From Candidatus Aminicenantota bacterium (GTDB lineage Bacteria; Acidobacteriota; Aminicenantia; Aminicenantales; UBA4085), in the NCBI GenBank assembly GCA_026393895.1, contig JAPKZG010000053.1:1-56805 (forward strand): 56,805 bases of DNA, given 5' to 3'. The position numbers and the translations under genes are program-made. A model generated the notes under the pieces. That model saw nothing but the letters and a program-made list of their open reading frames with translations. It was not told the origin of the DNA and did not search any database. Positions 27,768 to 38,434 of this stretch are shown here, in pieces. The first letter of the stretch is position 1. Every line of letters starts with the position of its first letter.

Positions 27768-29389
27768 GACTTTCCTTCTTTCTTCGCCGCCCGGCTCCCT
27801 TTCCAACCGCGGACGACATACGCCTTGATCAGGCCTTCATGCTTGGTTTCGACCTCGAGCGGCGGATGTTCGACGTCGAGGCAATAGTGCAGCCGCTGAT
27901 AAATCTGGGGACTGACGAGGATCTCCCCGGGGGCCGCGGCGTCGCAATAACGCGAGGTGATGTTGATCGTGTTGCCGACCACCGTGTATTCCATCCGTTC
28001 GGGCGCGCCGATGAAGCCGTGGATGGCCGGCCCGGTGTGGACAGCGATGCCGATGCGGAAGGGCGTGCGGCCGCGCCAGCGCTTGGTCTCCAGATTGTGG
28101 ATCGATTCCTGCATTTCGAGCGCCGCCTGGATGGCGTGTTCGTCCTGCTGGTCGTCGGCCTCCGGGCATCCGAATACCGCCAGGAGCGCGTCCCCGATGT
28201 ACTTGTCCACCGTCCCGTTGTGCTTGAGGACGATCGGCGTCAATTCGTGAAACATGTCGTTGAGCATCCGGACGACGGCCTCCGGCTCCATGGCCGCGGC
28301 CAGCTTGGTGAATCCGCGTACGTCCGAAATCAGGACGGTGACCCGGTCGAGGCGCTCGCTGGGAATGGAGGTGTGATCCGGCAGACGGGCCAGGCGCTCG
28401 GCGATGGACGGGGGGAATTGGGCCAGCAGGCGGGATTTGATCGCCGCCTCGCGCTGAAGGACCTGGCCGAGCTGGAGGTTTTTGATGAATATGGCGGTCT
28501 GGGTGGCCATCAATTGCACGAGCCGGAGGTCGTCCTTTTCAAAGGATTTCGTCCCGGACGTGGCGTCGAAATAGACGACCCCGTAGACCTCTCCGGACCA
28601 GATCAACGGCGCATACATGGCCGACGTCGTCCCCGCGGCCATCAGGCTCATCGAAGGATCGACGTCGCCTTGAACGCCCAGGCGCCAGAGGCAGGCTTTT
28701 TTCTCGGACAGGACGTGGCGACCCAGGGTCAGGCTGCAGGTCGGAGGGTCAGACTCCGGCCGGTAGGCCTTGAGGATCAATTCCGGACCCATCAAAAGGC
28801 CGCTGTGAAGGTTCCGGCCGAAGGAGGCGAAGGCCCGGTGAAGATGTTCCAGGAGAAGAAAGGAGAGCGTGTCGACCGAATCGATCTCGCTGAGGGCGGC
28901 CGTCAATTCGCAGACCGCGGTCAGCCGCTCACGAGCGGCGTCGGGAGCGGCCCCATCCAACACCAGGTTGGGCATGGACTCGTCCCCGGCGACCACTTCG
29001 GCCGGAGGCTCGAAGGGTTCCGGCGTTTTTTGTTTTCCCGGCGATGGCATCAGAGCCGGAGCGGACGACAATCCCGCCTCCAGGTGGAGCATGGTCCGGC
29101 CGAGCCGGATGATGGAACTGGGATCGAGGAGGGTCTTTTCCTTGATCCTTTTCCCGTCCACCCAGGTTCCGTTGGCGCTGTTCAGGTCCTCGATCCAAAT
29201 CCCGTCGCCGTCGAGGGTAAGGCGGGCGTGGCGCCCGGAAACCATCTCGTCATCCAGGTTCCAATGGCCGGGGCCCGCGGGAAGACGGCGGCCGACCAGG
29301 ACGGAATCCGAAAGGGACTGGAGCTTCTTCTTCGCCCCGGACGGATGGGTTACGAAGAAAGATATTCCCTTTATCCCTTACGTCGCCAC
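27764..29389 (-). CDS. FHA-GAF-class III nucleotidyl cyclase, with nonsense codon 4
   Basis: The frame behind an ideal SD (AAGGGAGG, 29398-29405) and GTG 29389 reads three codons, then TAA (29378-29380), then stays open to 27764. FHA homology already begins before the first ATG at 29245 ('SLSDSVLVGRRLPAGPGHW'), so either the stop is a mutation or sequencing error, or translation reinitiates at 29245 and yields 493 residues with a clipped FHA. Domains in order are FHA ('DLNSANGTWVDGKRI'), GAF (~125-290 from the ATG), and a catalytic cyclase domain. The cyclase has metal Asp residues in 'ISDVRGFT' and 'KYIGDALLAVFG' and 'GNTINITSR' for the transition state. It probably makes cAMP. It overlaps the kinase gene by 4 bp. 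Confidence 0.85.
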
Positions 29390-29397
29390 GCGTTCGA

Positions 29398-29405
29398 CCT
29401 CCCTT
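29398..29405 (-). promoter_or_regulatory. Shine-Dalgarno site placing the FHA-cyclase start at GTG 29389
   Basis: AAGGGAGG on the minus strand is eight bases before GTG 29389. That GTG is in frame with the FHA-cyclase ORF but is followed by a stop at codon 4. No comparable site precedes the ATG at 29245. Confidence 0.7.
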
Positions 29406-29455
29406 GGTCCGCGGATAGATTTCCCGTCCGGAGAAACGCCTCCGACGATGAATTC

Positions 29456-29484
29456 CTTATAACGCGGACGGGGGAAAAAGTCAA
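29456..29484 (-). promoter_or_regulatory. Sigma-70 promoter of the FHA-cyclase / kinase pair
   Basis: On the minus strand TTGACT (29479-29484) and TATAAG (29456-29461) are 17 bp apart. The -35 box overlaps the T-run of the gyrA terminator. Confidence 0.75.
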
Positions 29485-29502
29485 AAAACCCGGTCATCCG
29501 GG
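29483..29502 (-). terminator. Rho-independent terminator after gyrA
   Basis: On the minus strand CCCGG-ATGA-CCGGG (29489-29502) is followed by six T residues (29483-29488), 44 bases after the gyrA stop. Confidence 0.75.
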
Positions 29503-29546
29503 CCTATAAGTTCGCTACGGCCCACGACGTCCGCGGGGCGGTTTTC

Positions 29547-32096
29547 TTACTCGCTCTCCCGGGCCAGGGCCACGCCGCAGATCGAGTCGTTCTCCTCGAG
29601 GTTGATCAGGCGGACGCCCTGGGTGGCCCGGCCGGTCGAGCGGATCTGCCCGGTCTTGATCCGGATGATCTTCCCCGAAACCGTGACGACCAGGAGGTCG
29701 TCTTCCCCGACGCCCAGGACGGCGATGGCTTTGCCGATCTTGGGAGTGACCTTGAGGTTGATGAGACCCTTCCCACCGCGGCGCTGAATGCGGTAGGACG
29801 CCGTTTCCGTCCGCTTGCCGTAGCCCTTCTCGCTGGCGGTGAAAATATACTTGTCCTCGTCGGCGACGGCCACGAGGCCGATGATCTCGTCTTTCTTCCG
29901 CAGCGACATCGCCCGCACGCCGGCCGCGGTCCGGCCCATCGGCCGGATGTCCTTCTCCTTGAACCGGATGGCTTTGCCCAACCGGGTCGCCAGGACGATG
30001 TCCCGCTTTCCGTCGGTCAACCGGGACCACATCATCTCGCTTTTCGGCCGGAGGTTCATGGCGATGATCCCGCCGCGGCGGATGTTCTTGAACTCGGCCA
30101 GCTTGGTTTTCTTGATCTGGCCGTCGGTGGCCATCATGACCACGAACTTATTCTCGGCGAAATCCTTGACGGCCACGACCGAGGTCGCCCGCTCGTTCGG
30201 CTGGAACTCGAGGAGGTTGGCGATCGCCTTGCCCCGCCCGGCCACGCCCACGTCGGGGATCTCGAGGGCCTTGAGCCAGTACATCCGGCCGATGTTCGTG
30301 AAGATCAGCAGGTAGGAATGGGTCGAGCAGATGAAGACGGCGTCGACGACGTCCTCGACCTTCATGCTGATCCCCTTGCGACCCTTCCCCCCCCGCAACT
30401 GGAAATGGTAGGAGGAGAGGGAGGTTCTCTTGATGTAGCCGGACTGGGTCGTCATGACGACAACGTCCTCCTCCTTAATCAGGTCCTCGGCCCGGAGGTC
30501 GGTCACGACTTCGTCCCGGAGCTCGGTCCGCCGCAAATCGGCGTAGGCCTCTTTGATGTCTTTCAATTCCCCGGAGATGATCTCGGTCACGAGTTTGTCC
30601 GAGGAGAGGATCTTTTTCAGTTTAACGATCAAAGCTTTGACTTCCTCGTACTCCTTAACGATCTTCTCCCGCTCGAGGTGGGTCAGGCGCTGGAGTTGGA
30701 TCTCCAGGATGGCCTGGGCCTGGATTTGCGTCAGTTTGAACTTCTCCATCAGCCCGGCCCGGGCCGCGTCCACGGTCGGCGACGTCCGGATGAGTTTGAT
30801 GATCGCGTCGAGGTGGTCGAGGGCGATCGTCAAGCCCTCCAAAACATGGGCCCGGTGTTCGGCTTTTTTCAGGTCGAACCGCGTCCGCCGCCGGATGACG
30901 TCTTGGCGATGGCTGATGAAATATTTCATGATGTCGATCAGGCCGAGCGTTTTCGGCTGTTTGTCGACGATCACCAGCATGATGATGCCGAACGAGGTCT
31001 GAAGGGCGGTATGCTTGTAGAGGTTGTTCAGGACGACCTCGGGGAGTTCGCCGCGCTTGATCTCGATCACGACCCGGATGCCTTCCCGGTCGGATTCGTC
31101 CCGAAGGTCGGCGATCCCCTCGATTTTTTTCTCGTTGACGAGTTCGGCGATGCTCTCGATGAGCCGGGCTTTGTTGACGGCGTAGGGGATCTCGGTGACG
31201 ACGATCCGCTCCCGTTCGTTTTTGTCGCCCCGTTCGATCATCGTTTTCGCTCGAATCTGAATGACGCCCCGGCCGGTCCGGTAGGCGTCGCGGATGCCTT
31301 GCGGATTAAAGAGATATCCGCCCGTCGGGAAGTCCGGGCCGGGGATGAACTCCATGATTTTTTCGAGGGTCGCGTTGGGGTGATCCAGCAGGTAAATGAT
31401 GCCGTTGCAGACCTCGCCCAAATTATGGGGCGGGATGTTGGTCGCCATGCCGACGGCGATTCCGGAACTCCCGTTGACCAGGAGGTTCGGGAATTTCGTC
31501 GGCAGGACCTCGGGCATGGTCAGGCTTTCGTCGTAATTGGGAACGAAATTGACCGTGTCCTTCTCGATGTCGGCCAGCATTTCGCCGGCCAATTTGGTCA
31601 TCCGGACTTCGGTGTAACGCATGGCCGCCGGCGGATCACCGTCGATCGAACCGAAGTTGCCCTGGCCGTCCACGAGCAGCGCCCGGAGGCTGAAATCCTG
31701 GGCCATCCGGACGAGCGTGTCGTACACCGCCTGGTCGCCGTGGGGATGGTATTTACCGATGACGTCGCCGACGATCCGGGCCGATTTCTTGTAGGGCTTG
31801 GTGTAGGTCGTTCCCGTTTCGTACATGGCGTACAGGACGCGCCGATGGACCGGCTTGAGGCCGTCCTTGATGTCGGGAATGGCACGGCCGATGATGACGC
31901 TCATGGCATAGTCGAGGTAGGAGCGTTTCATCTCCTCTTCGAGGGAAACGTTCGATAGGTCGGCCGCGGCCGGGAAGAGCGGCTGTTGAACCGTTACGGC
32001 TTTTTCCTTGGCCGGCGCTTTTTCGACGGGCGTTTCCTGTTCCGGGACGGTCGAAGCGACCGGGGCGGTTTGTTCTTTTTTGACTTTTTTAGCCAT
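29547..32096 (-). CDS. gyrA: DNA gyrase subunit A
   Basis: GyrA cuts and rejoins DNA in the A2B2 gyrase that introduces negative supercoils. The 849-residue protein has a Lys/Pro/Glu/Val-rich N-terminal extension of about 45 residues before '[20 protein letters not shown]'. The catalytic Tyr is Y161 in '[10 protein letters not shown]'. The GyrA box 'QRRGGKG' near residue 775 marks it as gyrase and not topoisomerase IV, and six beta-pinwheel blades fill the C-terminal third. In the quinolone region '[11 protein letters not shown]', Q122 stands where E. coli has Ser83, while D126 matches Asp87. The gene follows gyrB after 3 bp and ends at a clear terminator. Confidence 0.97.
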   Translation of the reverse strand: MAKKVKKEQTAPVASTVPEQETPVEKAPAKEKAVTVQQPLFPAAADLSNVSLEEEMKRSYLDYAMSVIIGRAIPDIKDGLKPVHRRVLYAMYETGTTYTKPYKKSARIVGDVIGKYHPHGDQAVYDTLVRMAQDFSLRALLVDGQGNFGSIDGDPPAAMRYTEVRMTKLAGEMLADIEKDTVNFVPNYDESLTMPEVLPTKFPNLLVNGSSGIAVGMATNIPPHNLGEVCNGIIYLLDHPNATLEKIMEFIPGPDFPTGGYLFNPQGIRDAYRTGRGVIQIRAKTMIERGDKNERERIVVTEIPYAVNKARLIESIAELVNEKKIEGIADLRDESDREGIRVVIEIKRGELPEVVLNNLYKHTALQTSFGIIMLVIVDKQPKTLGLIDIMKYFISHRQDVIRRRTRFDLKKAEHRAHVLEGLTIALDHLDAIIKLIRTSPTVDAARAGLMEKFKLTQIQAQAILEIQLQRLTHLEREKIVKEYEEVKALIVKLKKILSSDKLVTEIISGELKDIKEAYADLRRTELRDEVVTDLRAEDLIKEEDVVVMTTQSGYIKRTSLSSYHFQLRGGKGRKGISMKVEDVVDAVFICSTHSYLLIFTNIGRMYWLKALEIPDVGVAGRGKAIANLLEFQPNERATSVVAVKDFAENKFVVMMATDGQIKKTKLAEFKNIRRGGIIAMNLRPKSEMMWSRLTDGKRDIVLATRLGKAIRFKEKDIRPMGRTAAGVRAMSLRKKDEIIGLVAVADEDKYIFTASEKGYGKRTETASYRIQRRGGKGLINLKVTPKIGKAIAVLGVGEDDLLVVTVSGKIIRIKTGQIRSTGRATQGVRLINLEENDSICGVALARESE

Positions 32097-32099
32097 GGG

Positions 32100-34535
<2,436 letters not shown>

Positions 34536-34565
34536 TCAAGGAAAACCGGGCTGTTTCCGGGTAAA

Positions 34566-34595
34566 ATTATAACGTGGAACGGAGGAAAAAGTAAA
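34566..34595 (-). promoter_or_regulatory. Probable gyrB promoter
   Basis: On the minus strand TTTACT (34590-34595) and a perfect TATAAT (34566-34571) are 18 bp apart, leaving a leader of about 70 bases before the gyrB ATG. Confidence 0.65.
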
Positions 34596-34797
34596 GCGAA
34601 ATTTTAGGCCCAAAACACAATATTTTGGGGAGCAACGGCGAACCCGACCCAACCCCTTGGAGAAGGCGGAGGTCCGGCAAAGCAGCGCGTTAAAACTTTC
34701 TTTCTCGGCCCGTTTTGGGGCGATTTTTCTCGATAATTTTTGGGGGCGAACCGCGCCGGAAAAGACGGCGAAAACCGTCACGGAACGGGGGCGATTT

Positions 34798-34806
34798 TGG
34801 TATAAT
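34798..34806 (+). promoter_or_regulatory. Extended -10 promoter of the TGS GTPase gene
   Basis: TGGTATAAT (TG at 34798, TATAAT at 34801-34806) is an extended -10 box with no good -35. It lies 18 bp before the ATG at 34825, so the leader would be only about 12 bases and begin next to the GGAG ribosome site. Confidence 0.55.
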
Positions 34807-34824
34807 CGCGGCGGAGATGCATCG

Positions 34825-35820
34825 ATGGCGGCCAACCTCACGCCCCAGTACATGGAAGCGGAAAAGCGCTACCGCGAGGCCAAGACCATTCCCGAGAAAA
34901 TCGAATTCCTGGAGGAAATGCTCCGCCTTCTCCCGAAGCACAAGGGCACGGAGAAAATGCAGGCCCAGCACCGGGCCAAGCTCTCCCAACTCAAGGAAGA
35001 AGCCCAGAAACCAGGTTCAGGCAAACACGGTCTCTCCTTCCTGATCGAAAAACAGTGGGCCGGCCAGGTCGTCCTCGTCGGTCCGCCCAATTCCGGGAAA
35101 TCGAGCTTGATCAAAGCCCTGACCGGCGCCGAACCCGAAATCGGGGATTACCCCTTCACCACCCGGGCCGCCGCTCCCTACATGATGAAATTCGAAAACA
35201 TCAAGATCCAGATGATCGACCTTCCTCCGGTCACGGCCGAATACCTGGAGAGCGGCCAGGTTGAAATGATTAAGGTCGCCGACGCGGTCCTCGTCGTCGC
35301 CGACACGGCCGACGCGGATTCCCCGGGTTTGCTCGAAACCGTTTTCGGGCGGTTGAAAGAAAAGCGTGTGGAATTCGTCCGGGATGAATTTCCGCCGCCC
35401 ACCGAGGAGACCGTCCGGGTCTTCCGAAAAAAAATGATTCTTGTCGCAGCCAAGGCGGACCGGGACGTGGACGGCTCCAATCTCGAGGCCTTGAAATTTT
35501 TCTACGAAGCTCAACTCCCGATCCTGGCCGTTTCCGTCGATACCGGCGCCGGCCTCGAGGACCTCCGCCGGAGAATCTTTGACCTTCTCCACGTCATCCG
35601 GGTTTACAGCAAGATTCCCGGCAAGAAGGCCGAGACCGAATCGCCGTTCGTCCTTCCCCGCGGCAGCGACGTGATGAAAATCGCTTCGGCCGTCCACAAG
35701 GATTTTTTCGAGAAGCTCGCTTACGCCCGTCTCTGGCGGGGCGCGGAAATCGCCGGACTGATGATCAACCGCGACTTCAAGCTCCAGGACGGGGACATAG
35801 TCGAGCTCCACCTCGGATGA
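34825..35820 (+). CDS. Obg/DRG-like GTPase with TGS domain
   Basis: The start at 34825 has GGAG (34812-34815) and gives 331 residues; longer in-frame starts lack support. A basic helical N-terminus ('MEAEKRYREAKTIPEKIEFL') precedes the G domain. G1 is 'VGPPNSGKSSLIKALTGA' and the switch region is 'IGDYPFTTRAAAPYMMKF'. G3 is DLPP in place of the usual DTPG, and G4 is AKAD in place of NKxD. A C-terminal TGS domain ('IRVYSKIPGKKAETESPFVL' to 'QDGDIVELHLG') ends it. This is the DRG-type architecture, and such proteins usually bind ribosomes or RNA. The G4 change could relax guanine specificity. The gene converges on the M28 peptidase across repeat copy 2. Confidence 0.88.
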   Translation: MAANLTPQYMEAEKRYREAKTIPEKIEFLEEMLRLLPKHKGTEKMQAQHRAKLSQLKEEAQKPGSGKHGLSFLIEKQWAGQVVLVGPPNSGKSSLIKALTGAEPEIGDYPFTTRAAAPYMMKFENIKIQMIDLPPVTAEYLESGQVEMIKVADAVLVVADTADADSPGLLETVFGRLKEKRVEFVRDEFPPPTEETVRVFRKKMILVAAKADRDVDGSNLEALKFFYEAQLPILAVSVDTGAGLEDLRRRIFDLLHVIRVYSKIPGKKAETESPFVLPRGSDVMKIASAVHKDFFEKLAYARLWRGAEIAGLMINRDFKLQDGDIVELHLG

Positions 35821-35844
35821 AGGCAGCGAAGTCTTGCGGATAAC

Positions 35845-35922
35845 GGAGACACAATACCTGTTTCCCTATTTCGATATGCGCTGATATTTCCGGAAAACAG
35901 GGAAACACGTATTGTGTCTCCC
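35845..35922. repeat. Palindromic repeat element, copy 2
   Basis: This 78-bp element has the same ends as copies 1 and 3. The arms GGAGACACAATAC pair over 13 bases, then after one mismatch over TGTTTCCCT and further. It lies between the convergent GTPase and M28 genes. Its right end at 35922 shares a base with the M28 stop codon (35922-35924). The long hairpin could act as a two-way terminator. Confidence 0.9.
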
Positions 35923-37454
35923 TATTTTCGGAAATTTACCGCTTCTTCATCGGCGATATCCATGATCGCCATGAAGAACAGCTGGGCCATGTCCTCCATG
36001 GTTTCGGAATCGATCAGATCAATTTTGTCCTTGGTATTGTGATACGTCGGATAAGGCACGCTATGACCATAAGCGCTGAAAGTCAGCGACGGAACGCCCG
36101 CCCAGAAAAACCAGGCCGAATCCTGCCGCGGCCGGGCCGGGTAGGAAGCCTCGCCGCCGCCGACGATCCGGTGAATGTACTTCGTGTTGGCTTTTTCGAT
36201 GAACGTCCAGAAGCCGGAATACGTCTTGGCGCCCGAGGCCGAGATCTTGTCCCCGCCGCCCGGGCCCTCCATGTTGATGAAGACCAAAGTCTTGTCCAAA
36301 GGATAGATCGGGTGTTCGACGTAATACTTCGACCCGGCCACCCCCTGCTCCTCGCTTCCGAAGAAATTGAAAACGACCGTCCGTTTCGGTTTGATCGCGG
36401 ACCGGGCCATCGCTTCGGCCACGCCCAGCCCCACGGCCACGGCCGTGGCGTTGTCGTCCGCGCCGGGCATGAGCTCCCACATCCGGCCTATATGGTCGAG
36501 ATGCCCGCCGATCAGGATGATTTCGTCCTTGAGCTTCGGGTCGGTCCCCGGGATGACTCCGATGACGTTGTATCCGACGCCCTTGGGATGGCGTTCCGTC
36601 ACGTTTTTAATCATCAGGATCTTGCCCGTGGCGAAGGATTGGGGCTTGAGCTCCTTCTTGATCTTTGCGACCGTGTCGGCATAGGTCCGCCCCGTCCCGG
36701 CAAAGATGTCGGCGACGACGGCCGCCCCGACGTGGTGATAGACGAATCCCTCCCAGTAGGAATTATTGGGGTTGCCGATCGGCCCGTAATTGTAGATCAT
36801 CCCCTTGGCCCCGTGGGCGACGGCGTTTTCAAGCTTGTATTGATGGAACGAATACGGCCGCCACTTCGGGAACGCGCCGGCCTTGTCCCCGGGCCGAACG
36901 GGATCCTCGGGGTCCATCAGGACGATCTTTCCCTTCACGTCCACCCCGGCGTAATCGTCGTAGCCCAATTCGGGCGCGGTGATTCCGTATCCGACATAAA
37001 CGACTTCAGCCGTCACCTCGCCCGAGGCCGAGGTTCCGCCGGGAATGAACTCGTCCTCATATTTATAGAATTTATCGATCGTTCCGTTCTTGACCGGGAT
37101 GTGGAGAACGCATGAACCGCCCCTGGATACCAACGTGTATGGATTCGGGTATTTTTGCAGGTATGTCCCGTTGTCTCCGCCCGGAGCGATGCCCCACTTT
37201 TTGAGGAGCGAAACGACCCACTCCGCGCAGGCGTCGTATTCGGCCGTTCCCGTCAACCGGCCGCCGAACTTTTCCGAGACCAGTTCCTTCACGTAACCGT
37301 AAAGGATTTCGCTCCGGATCGAATGCATCGCCTCCAAAAGCTTCTGTTCGTCGGTCAGCGGCGGGCCGGTCTCGCCAGGATATTGAGCCGCCCCGGCCGC
37401 GGCGATGAGCAAAACGAGGCTCGGGAGAACGAGGAGCAATCTTTTTTTCGACAC
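35922..37454 (-). CDS. Secreted M28-family zinc aminopeptidase
   Basis: This starts at GTG 37454, with GAAGGAG upstream. The 510-residue protein begins with a signal peptide ('LLLVLPSLVLLIAAAGAAQ'). A PA-type inserted region (~130-250) precedes the M28 core. Zinc ligands are H318 in 'LIGGHLDHIG', bridging D333 in 'PGADDNATA', and the E368-E369 pair in 'FFGSEEQGVAGS'. A later 'INMEGPGG' and a final His region complete the dinuclear site. M28 enzymes release N-terminal residues from peptides. The gene is divergent from the cyclophilin and is a relative of the M28 gene at 38431, so two related enzymes flank the cyclophilin. Confidence 0.92.
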   Translation of the reverse strand: MSKKRLLLVLPSLVLLIAAAGAAQYPGETGPPLTDEQKLLEAMHSIRSEILYGYVKELVSEKFGGRLTGTAEYDACAEWVVSLLKKWGIAPGGDNGTYLQKYPNPYTLVSRGGSCVLHIPVKNGTIDKFYKYEDEFIPGGTSASGEVTAEVVYVGYGITAPELGYDDYAGVDVKGKIVLMDPEDPVRPGDKAGAFPKWRPYSFHQYKLENAVAHGAKGMIYNYGPIGNPNNSYWEGFVYHHVGAAVVADIFAGTGRTYADTVAKIKKELKPQSFATGKILMIKNVTERHPKGVGYNVIGVIPGTDPKLKDEIILIGGHLDHIGRMWELMPGADDNATAVAVGLGVAEAMARSAIKPKRTVVFNFFGSEEQGVAGSKYYVEHPIYPLDKTLVFINMEGPGGGDKISASGAKTYSGFWTFIEKANTKYIHRIVGGGEASYPARPRQDSAWFFWAGVPSLTFSAYGHSVPYPTYHNTKDKIDLIDSETMEDMAQLFFMAIMDIADEEAVNFRK

Positions 37455-37626
37455 GGCCGATCTCCTTCGAACGATTTCCGTCAGGATATCATCAAAGGAA
37501 AGCCGGAATCAAAAATTCGCCATTTGCGCCGGGAGGACAAATCCGCTATCATCCGGTTTCGGGTTTTCGACGCCGGCCGTTTTTCTCCGGGCCGCCGTCG
37601 ACGATCCGATCCCCGAGGAGGTCCTC

Positions 37627-38193
37627 ATGAAAACCATGCTACCCGCTTTTATCGGTTTGGCCGCCGCGTTCCTCGCCGTCGCGATCACCGCGGCCGTTCC
37701 GGCCGACCCGGTCACGGTCGTCATGAAAACAAGCAAAGGCGACATCACCCTGGAGCTCTATCCCGACAAAGCCCCCCTCACGGTCGCGAACTTCCTCTCC
37801 TACGTAGAAGCCAAGCACTACGACGGTTTGATCTTCCACCGGGTCATCCGGGATTTCATGATCCAAGGGGGAGGCCATCGGCCCGACCTGGCTCAAAAAG
37901 TCAGCCAACCGCCCATCAAGAACGAATCCGGCAACGGCCTGCGCAACGCCCGCGGGGCCATCGCCATGGCTCGGGAAGAGGCGCTCGACAGCGCCACCTG
38001 CCAATTTTATATCAATACCGTCGACAATTTCGGCCTGGACCAGCAGAAATACTGTGTGTTCGGCAAGGTCGTCGCCGGGCTGGACGTCGTGGACGCCATC
38101 GCCGCCGTTCCGACCTCGACCCAAAAAGGATACGACAACGTCCCGCGCGAGCCCGTGATCATTCTGTCGGTCCGGCGGGCCGCGGCGAGTTGA
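37627..38193 (+). CDS. Exported peptidyl-prolyl cis-trans isomerase (cyclophilin type)
   Basis: The ATG at 37627 follows GAGGAGG and encodes 188 residues. A signal peptide ('FIGLAAAFLAVAITAAVPA') precedes a cyclophilin domain with 'ITLELYPDKAPLTVANFLSY', 'FHRVIRDFMIQGGG' (catalytic Arg), 'ALDSATCQFYINT' and 'VFGKVVAGLDVVDAI'. It should speed proline isomerisation during folding of exported proteins. Twenty-two bp separate it from the small membrane protein, and the M28 gene after that overlaps, so the three likely form one transcript. Confidence 0.93.
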   Translation: MKTMLPAFIGLAAAFLAVAITAAVPADPVTVVMKTSKGDITLELYPDKAPLTVANFLSYVEAKHYDGLIFHRVIRDFMIQGGGHRPDLAQKVSQPPIKNESGNGLRNARGAIAMAREEALDSATCQFYINTVDNFGLDQQKYCVFGKVVAGLDVVDAIAAVPTSTQKGYDNVPREPVIILSVRRAAAS

Positions 38194-38215
38194 GTTCTCC
38201 GCCGGAAATTCCGCC

Positions 38216-38434
38216 ATGGGCCGGACGATTTTCGCCATTGTCCACTTCGGCCTCTTCATCGGCCTGGTGGTCTACGGCGTCGTCCTTCTCGTCCGGGGCG
38301 AAACCGACAAGGGTTTGACGATTCTCGGAATCGTCGGCCTTTATTACGCCCTCGTCCTCCACAAGGCCGTCCTCGCGGAAATCGAGCGCAAACGCCGATT
38401 GAAAAAATCCGACAATCCAAGGAGCACGAAATGA
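38216..38434 (+). CDS. Small two-helix membrane protein
   Basis: This 72-residue protein has two hydrophobic helices ('IFAIVHFGLFIGLVVYGVVL' and 'LTILGIVGLYYALVLHKAVL') and a basic tail ('IERKRRLKKSDNPRSTK'). Its stop overlaps the next ATG by 4 bp (ATGA at 38431), which supports its being real and co-translated with the M28 peptidase. I do not recognise the family. Confidence 0.72.
   Translation: MGRTIFAIVHFGLFIGLVVYGVVLLVRGETDKGLTILGIVGLYYALVLHKAVLAEIERKRRLKKSDNPRSTK

Noticed and set aside
29378-29380. Stop-codon recoding in the FHA-cyclase, for example selenocysteine
   Set aside because: The codon is TAA, not TGA, and no insertion structure is visible. Mutation, error or reinitiation is simpler.
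30318-31958. A 546-residue plus-strand frame opposite gyrA
   Set aside because: Same antisense effect in GC-rich sequence; the gyrA frame is unambiguous.
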